The notes under the pieces: generated by a model
Told to the model about the DNA's origin: nothing
The model's input: only the letters and a program-made list of their open reading frames with translations
The model's database searches: none
Shown here: positions 60,684-64,000 of the stretch, one piece after another
Layout: each line of letters begins with the position of its first letter
How positions within the stretch are numbered: the first letter of the stretch is position 1
Position numbers and translations under genes: made by a program
Assembly (NCBI GenBank): GCA_005784505.1
Contig: VCAZ01000130.1
Coordinates: 1,166,476 to 1,230,475 of the forward strand
Direction: 5' to 3'
Length of the DNA stretch: 64,000 nt
From: Bagarius yarrelli
Taxonomy: Eukaryota > Chordata > Actinopteri > Siluriformes > Sisoridae

Positions 60684-60925
60684 CACAAGTGAAGGTAGAA
60701 AAAGCAACCGGCAGCAGCAGCAACAGCAGCAGCAGCAGTAACAGTAGCACAGTTGGATCTTTAATCTCTAAGGCCGAACGGTAAAGTCCTTTGATTAAAA
60801 AAAGAAAACCACCACAACACAACAGCTATTTCATGTTCCTTCCAAACGCATCGATAAGAGACGGCTAGCTACAATTAATTACGGTGCCACAGACACTAAG
60901 CTGTAAAAAAAATAGCTTGAACCTT
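60684..60925 (-). other. foxg1a: foxg1 5' leader with CAG/CTG trinucleotide tract
   Basis: This region runs from the start codon to the inferred transcription start. On the plus strand 60,711-60,746 is an interrupted CAG run (CTG on the mRNA strand). An in-frame TAG at 60,770-60,768 closes the reading frame upstream. Two very short upstream ORFs would be in the leader if transcription begins near 60,925: ATG at 60,851 (six codons then TGA) and ATG at 60,834 (two codons then TAG). The leader end is inferred, not seen. Confidence 0.4.
60711..60746. repeat. Interrupted (CAG)n in foxg1 leader
   Basis: About 12 trinucleotides, mostly CAG with AAC/TAA interruptions, ending 28 bp before the foxg1 ATG. 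It is non-coding in the foxg1 frame because no ATG lies between it and the upstream stop. Confidence 0.85.
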
Positions 60926-61020
60926 TACAGTCTGCAGCCAACCACAGCACCATAAGTATTAAAGCGTCCTCCTTGGCTGTAGCCAATCAGAGCGCAGCTC
61001 CTAATGGCCGCTCGAGCGCG
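60926..61020 (-). promoter_or_regulatory. foxg1a: Proximal foxg1 promoter (inferred)
   Basis: Reading towards foxg1, a CCAAT box in inverted orientation (CCAAT at 60,983-60,987 on the plus strand) is followed by an AT-rich TATA-like word around 60,953-60,963 (CTTTAATACT). Sequence to the right (to ~61,250) is relatively rich in CpG. The distance to the ATG (~250 nt) suits a foxg1 leader. No experimental start site is available. Confidence 0.4.
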
Positions 61021-61290
61021 TAAGGATACACACAGAAACCCGCGCACACAGTCAACAGCGAGCTCGCATTTCTGCACCAAAACCCCATACAACGAAAAAC
61101 ACACCACACAACCTCGATCCGTTCCGCAGCTTTAGATAATTTTAGAGTGCTGTTTCAACACACTCGCACGCCCTCACGTTTGTTTCCATGCCGCGTGCGC
61201 GTGGGGTGGACACAGAGGTACTACTTCCTGTTTCGGAAATATTTTTTTAAACACAGCGCGTGCACGTACCTCCAGCCAGTAGCCTAATTA
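61021..61290. promoter_or_regulatory. CpG-enriched foxg1 upstream flank
   Basis: Locally richer in CpG and GC than the surrounding desert, with an ETS-like ACTTCCTGTTTC near 61,221-61,232. It is probably the distal part of the foxg1 CpG promoter. Confidence 0.35.
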
Positions 61291-61354
61291 ATAATTTTAC
61301 CGCCCCAGACTGGCGGCAGTTTGAGTTTAAGTTTGCACTTTTTTCCAGGGACAT

Positions 61355-61410
61355 TATATCATATCATATCATATCATATCATATCATATCATATCATATC
61401 ATATCATATC
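61355..61410. repeat. (ATATC)n pentanucleotide array
   Basis: About 11 perfect ATATC units directly followed by three ACAGC-like units (61,411-61,425), about 430 bp upstream of the inferred foxg1 promoter. Confidence 0.9.
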
Positions 61411-61429
61411 ACAGCACAGCACAGCAGCC

Positions 61430-62413
61430 TCAAATTTCTTTAAAAAATTCACACGTTTTGACGCACGTCATTTGTTTATTATCAGCGGCACGTTGTTACA
61501 TTTAGTATAGCCTACGCAGAGACTATGTCTGTGTCTGACAAGAGTGTGTGTTTACACTAAACAATAGCGCGCGGGGTTTTACATCACATCCTCTATGATT
61601 TGCAAGTAATAACAGTAACACCTACTAAATCCGCCTATAGGTGCAGAATAATCATTTCGGCAACTGACATGAAAGTATATTAGCAGTAATCCCCGGGTTT
61701 AATGACTTTACATCCCATAATCCACTATTTATGTCATATTTAATTTACAGCTAAACTGCAGTTTAAATCGAATATTTAGAAAAGTTTTAAAGAATGACTT
61801 TAAATTTATTTATATGGTATTTGTTGGGATTATAAAACAACTACGTCCAAAAAGTGCTTCTTTAAGCTTTATTTATTTTTTATATTTATTACAAATCAGG
61901 CTTATCTAAAAAATGAGCTATTAAAAACTCCTCTTTATAGGCTCCTGTCAGACGTGAACATCAGTGAACAGCTTTAATATATCAGATATCATTCCTAACT
62001 GATGGGCGTCCATAGTGCTTATTATATAAAGGTGTGTAGTAAAAAACAAAAATATAAATAAAAATCTTACTGGATGTATAAATTCTTTTAAATATCGCAG
62101 GCAAATGTTTACGTTGTGTTTCATTGACACACATGAAACTAAAACACACACACACACACACACGCTCCATGGGCCAACAAATTGTCCACACACATGCACG
62201 CACACAAACAAAAGATACACGCCTGGATAACACGGGTAGATGTAGTTTCCAGCTGCATTAGATATATGAGAGCGAGTTCGAGCTCTCAAAACGAATTACT
62301 TTCCCCAAAAGAATTTATTAAACATTAGATAAGATTATATTCTCGATATATATCCGTTAAATGTATAATACAGAATATATTTAGCAGGAATCCACTGATT
62401 ACTCAGATACCCC

Positions 62414-62455
<42 letters not shown>

Positions 62456-64000
62456 AAATAATAATACATGTATTATTATTAATAATAATATTGTACAGTG
62501 ACGAACTGTGCAAGAAGAAATAATTCCTCATTATAGTACATTTTCATTAATGCATCATTTCTTAATTTATTCATTTTAGACACCGTAAGATTGTCGAATA
62601 ACTTCTATGTCGTTGGTTGTACAGCAGCGCGTGGGGCAAAATCTGAATATTTCCTTGAAACAGATGAACATTAAATAAATAAAGATTCTTCCTAACTTCA
62701 AAATTAAATTAATAACAGCAAAAGACCGCTCATGGTTGCGCACATATGGTGTTTTACATATCGACCTCATTTTGCCACCTATTTGGCAAAAATTAGAAAA
62801 ATCTTCTTTGTTCGAGTTTTATTGGTCTTATAGGATGTGATCGTGTATCCTACAAAGTACAACAATTTTATTATTATTTTAAAGCGAATAAATCAAATCA
62901 CACCAACTGGTACCGATGAAGACTCTACATTTTTTTTTAGTTTAATTAGCTTACTTTCACGGTAGTCATGTTTTCCCAGTGTTTTATATTCCAGTCTCGG
63001 TTTTCAGGGAATGGATTTTTGAACAAAACTAGAACTGAAACGGTTTATTATTTTAGTAACATTAATTGCAGTCTACACATAATTTACAAATCTACGTATA
63101 TTAGAACCTTTAGTGAGTTTTTACCAACTACTGGTGGTAGCACACACTTTGTGATAAAATAATTACAATAACAGAAAGAAGAAAAACAACAAAAGCATAA
63201 TTACATTTCTTTCATTGAGCAAATGCTTTTGTGTCATTTAAGAGAAAGCAGTTATTTACAGTTATTTTTAGAAAATCTTTCACATTGCTGCATTTGTAAA
63301 AAAAAAAAAAAAAGGGTCCCGTCCACATTAGTAAAAGCTGCGGGAAGGAACATTTCATGCCGGGTTCGGGTTTATAAATGCAGTAAGGGCTCCTCCTAGC
63401 GGTCACACAATGCTCACACGTCGAATACACACCTATATAAAGCAATGGCGGTCGGTTAATACGGGACACTGAGGCTACTGGGAATTGAACACATAATTTT
63501 CCAATCACCAATTCAACACCTCAAACACGGAGCTACTACAATTACTGCATTCTTTTTAAAATAATTATATACATTTAATTAACTTAAGATAAAATTAATA
63601 TTTTTGATATTTTAGCTACGACTAACGATACATCATCACCATTGGCCTTTTTACAGTCCTGCATTACTAATAGTTGGATTTTGTCTTTTTTTCAACCAGT
63701 AAATTTTTTTTTAATGGACTCAAAAATAGTGTTATATCTAGATTTTTAATCAGCACTACAGAAAATAGTTCGAATAACACAAGAAACATTGTTTTAAGGT
63801 TATACTGGATTAACTGCAGGTAGTATAAAATGACAAGGCTAACTAGAGGAAATAATTTCTGAGCCATTCAATTATAAATGAGAACAAATGTATTAATGCC
63901 AATTTATAATAGCAGCAAAATTATTATATAAAGCAAAGTTGGAACTGAAAAACGTTGTGCTTTTGATGACTTAAGAAAACGGGTGCAAAAATATCATGAG
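61430..64000. other. Upstream intergenic sequence of foxg1, no gene seen
   Basis: AT-rich desert. It contains (CA)n at 62,142-62,163, (TTA)n at 62,414-62,454 and a poly(A) at 63,298-63,313. Open frames are short and lack any recognisable protein signature. Confidence 0.6.
62414..62454. repeat. (TTA)n microsatellite
   Basis: About 13 units. Confidence 0.95.

Noticed and set aside
60684..60707. An eight-codon N-terminal extension of foxg1
   Set aside because: It would begin at TTG, not ATG. The family N-terminus starts at the ATG at 60,683, and an in-frame TAG lies upstream with no ATG between.
60607..60822. A leucine-rich 71-codon frame overlapping the foxg1 start
   Set aside because: It starts at TTG, and its leucine run is just the CTG repeat in another frame.

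Overview
This window is vertebrate nuclear DNA, most likely from a teleost fish. It is AT-rich and full of microsatellites, and it holds several degraded tRNA-derived SINEs of types familiar from teleost (perhaps ostariophysan or catfish-like) genomes. Exact species cannot be named from sequence alone. There is one convincing protein-coding gene: an intact, intronless foxg1 coding sequence on the minus strand at 59,463-60,683 (406 codons). It encodes the forebrain forkhead repressor FOXG1 and is probably the foxg1a paralogue.

The remaining ~95% is a gene desert. Because foxg1 reads leftwards, positions 1-59,462 lie on its 3' side. In other vertebrates this side is a large, gene-poor interval rich in conserved regulatory elements. 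Here the desert alternates between two textures. One is low-complexity AT-rich filler with microsatellites and short SINE remnants. The other is islands of 200-800 bp with balanced composition, few homopolymers and clustered homeodomain, POU, SOX, FOX, E-box or RFX-like words. I mark these islands as candidate cis-regulatory (conserved non-coding) elements. No alignment could be run, so each call is inference from texture and motifs, and confidence is kept low.

Layout: 1-9 kb, mixed desert with three SINE remnants; 9.5-25.3 kb, a long stretch with no recognisable transposon and many candidate elements (including a strong G-quadruplex motif at 13.84 kb and an 11-bp inverted repeat at 14.3 kb); 25.3-28.5 kb, SINEs; 28.9-39.3 kb, another run of candidate elements; 39.5-43.7 kb, a cluster of retroposon pieces with a ~440-bp local duplication; 44.75-45.15 kb, a ~400-bp TA/GT array; 46.55-47.9 kb, a CpG-rich, promoter-like block followed by plausible splice sites; 48-59 kb, AT-rich sequence with many AAT/ATT arrays and embedded candidate elements at 52.4, 54.2, 55.0, 56.1 and 57.1 kb; 58.9-61.3 kb, foxg1 with its UTRs and promoter; 61.3-64 kb, upstream desert.

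The likely logic is a single developmental transcription factor served by many dispersed enhancers. The most testable novelty is the unannotated CpG promoter at 46.6 kb, with an RFX X-box, CCAAT, TATA-like and CRE words.
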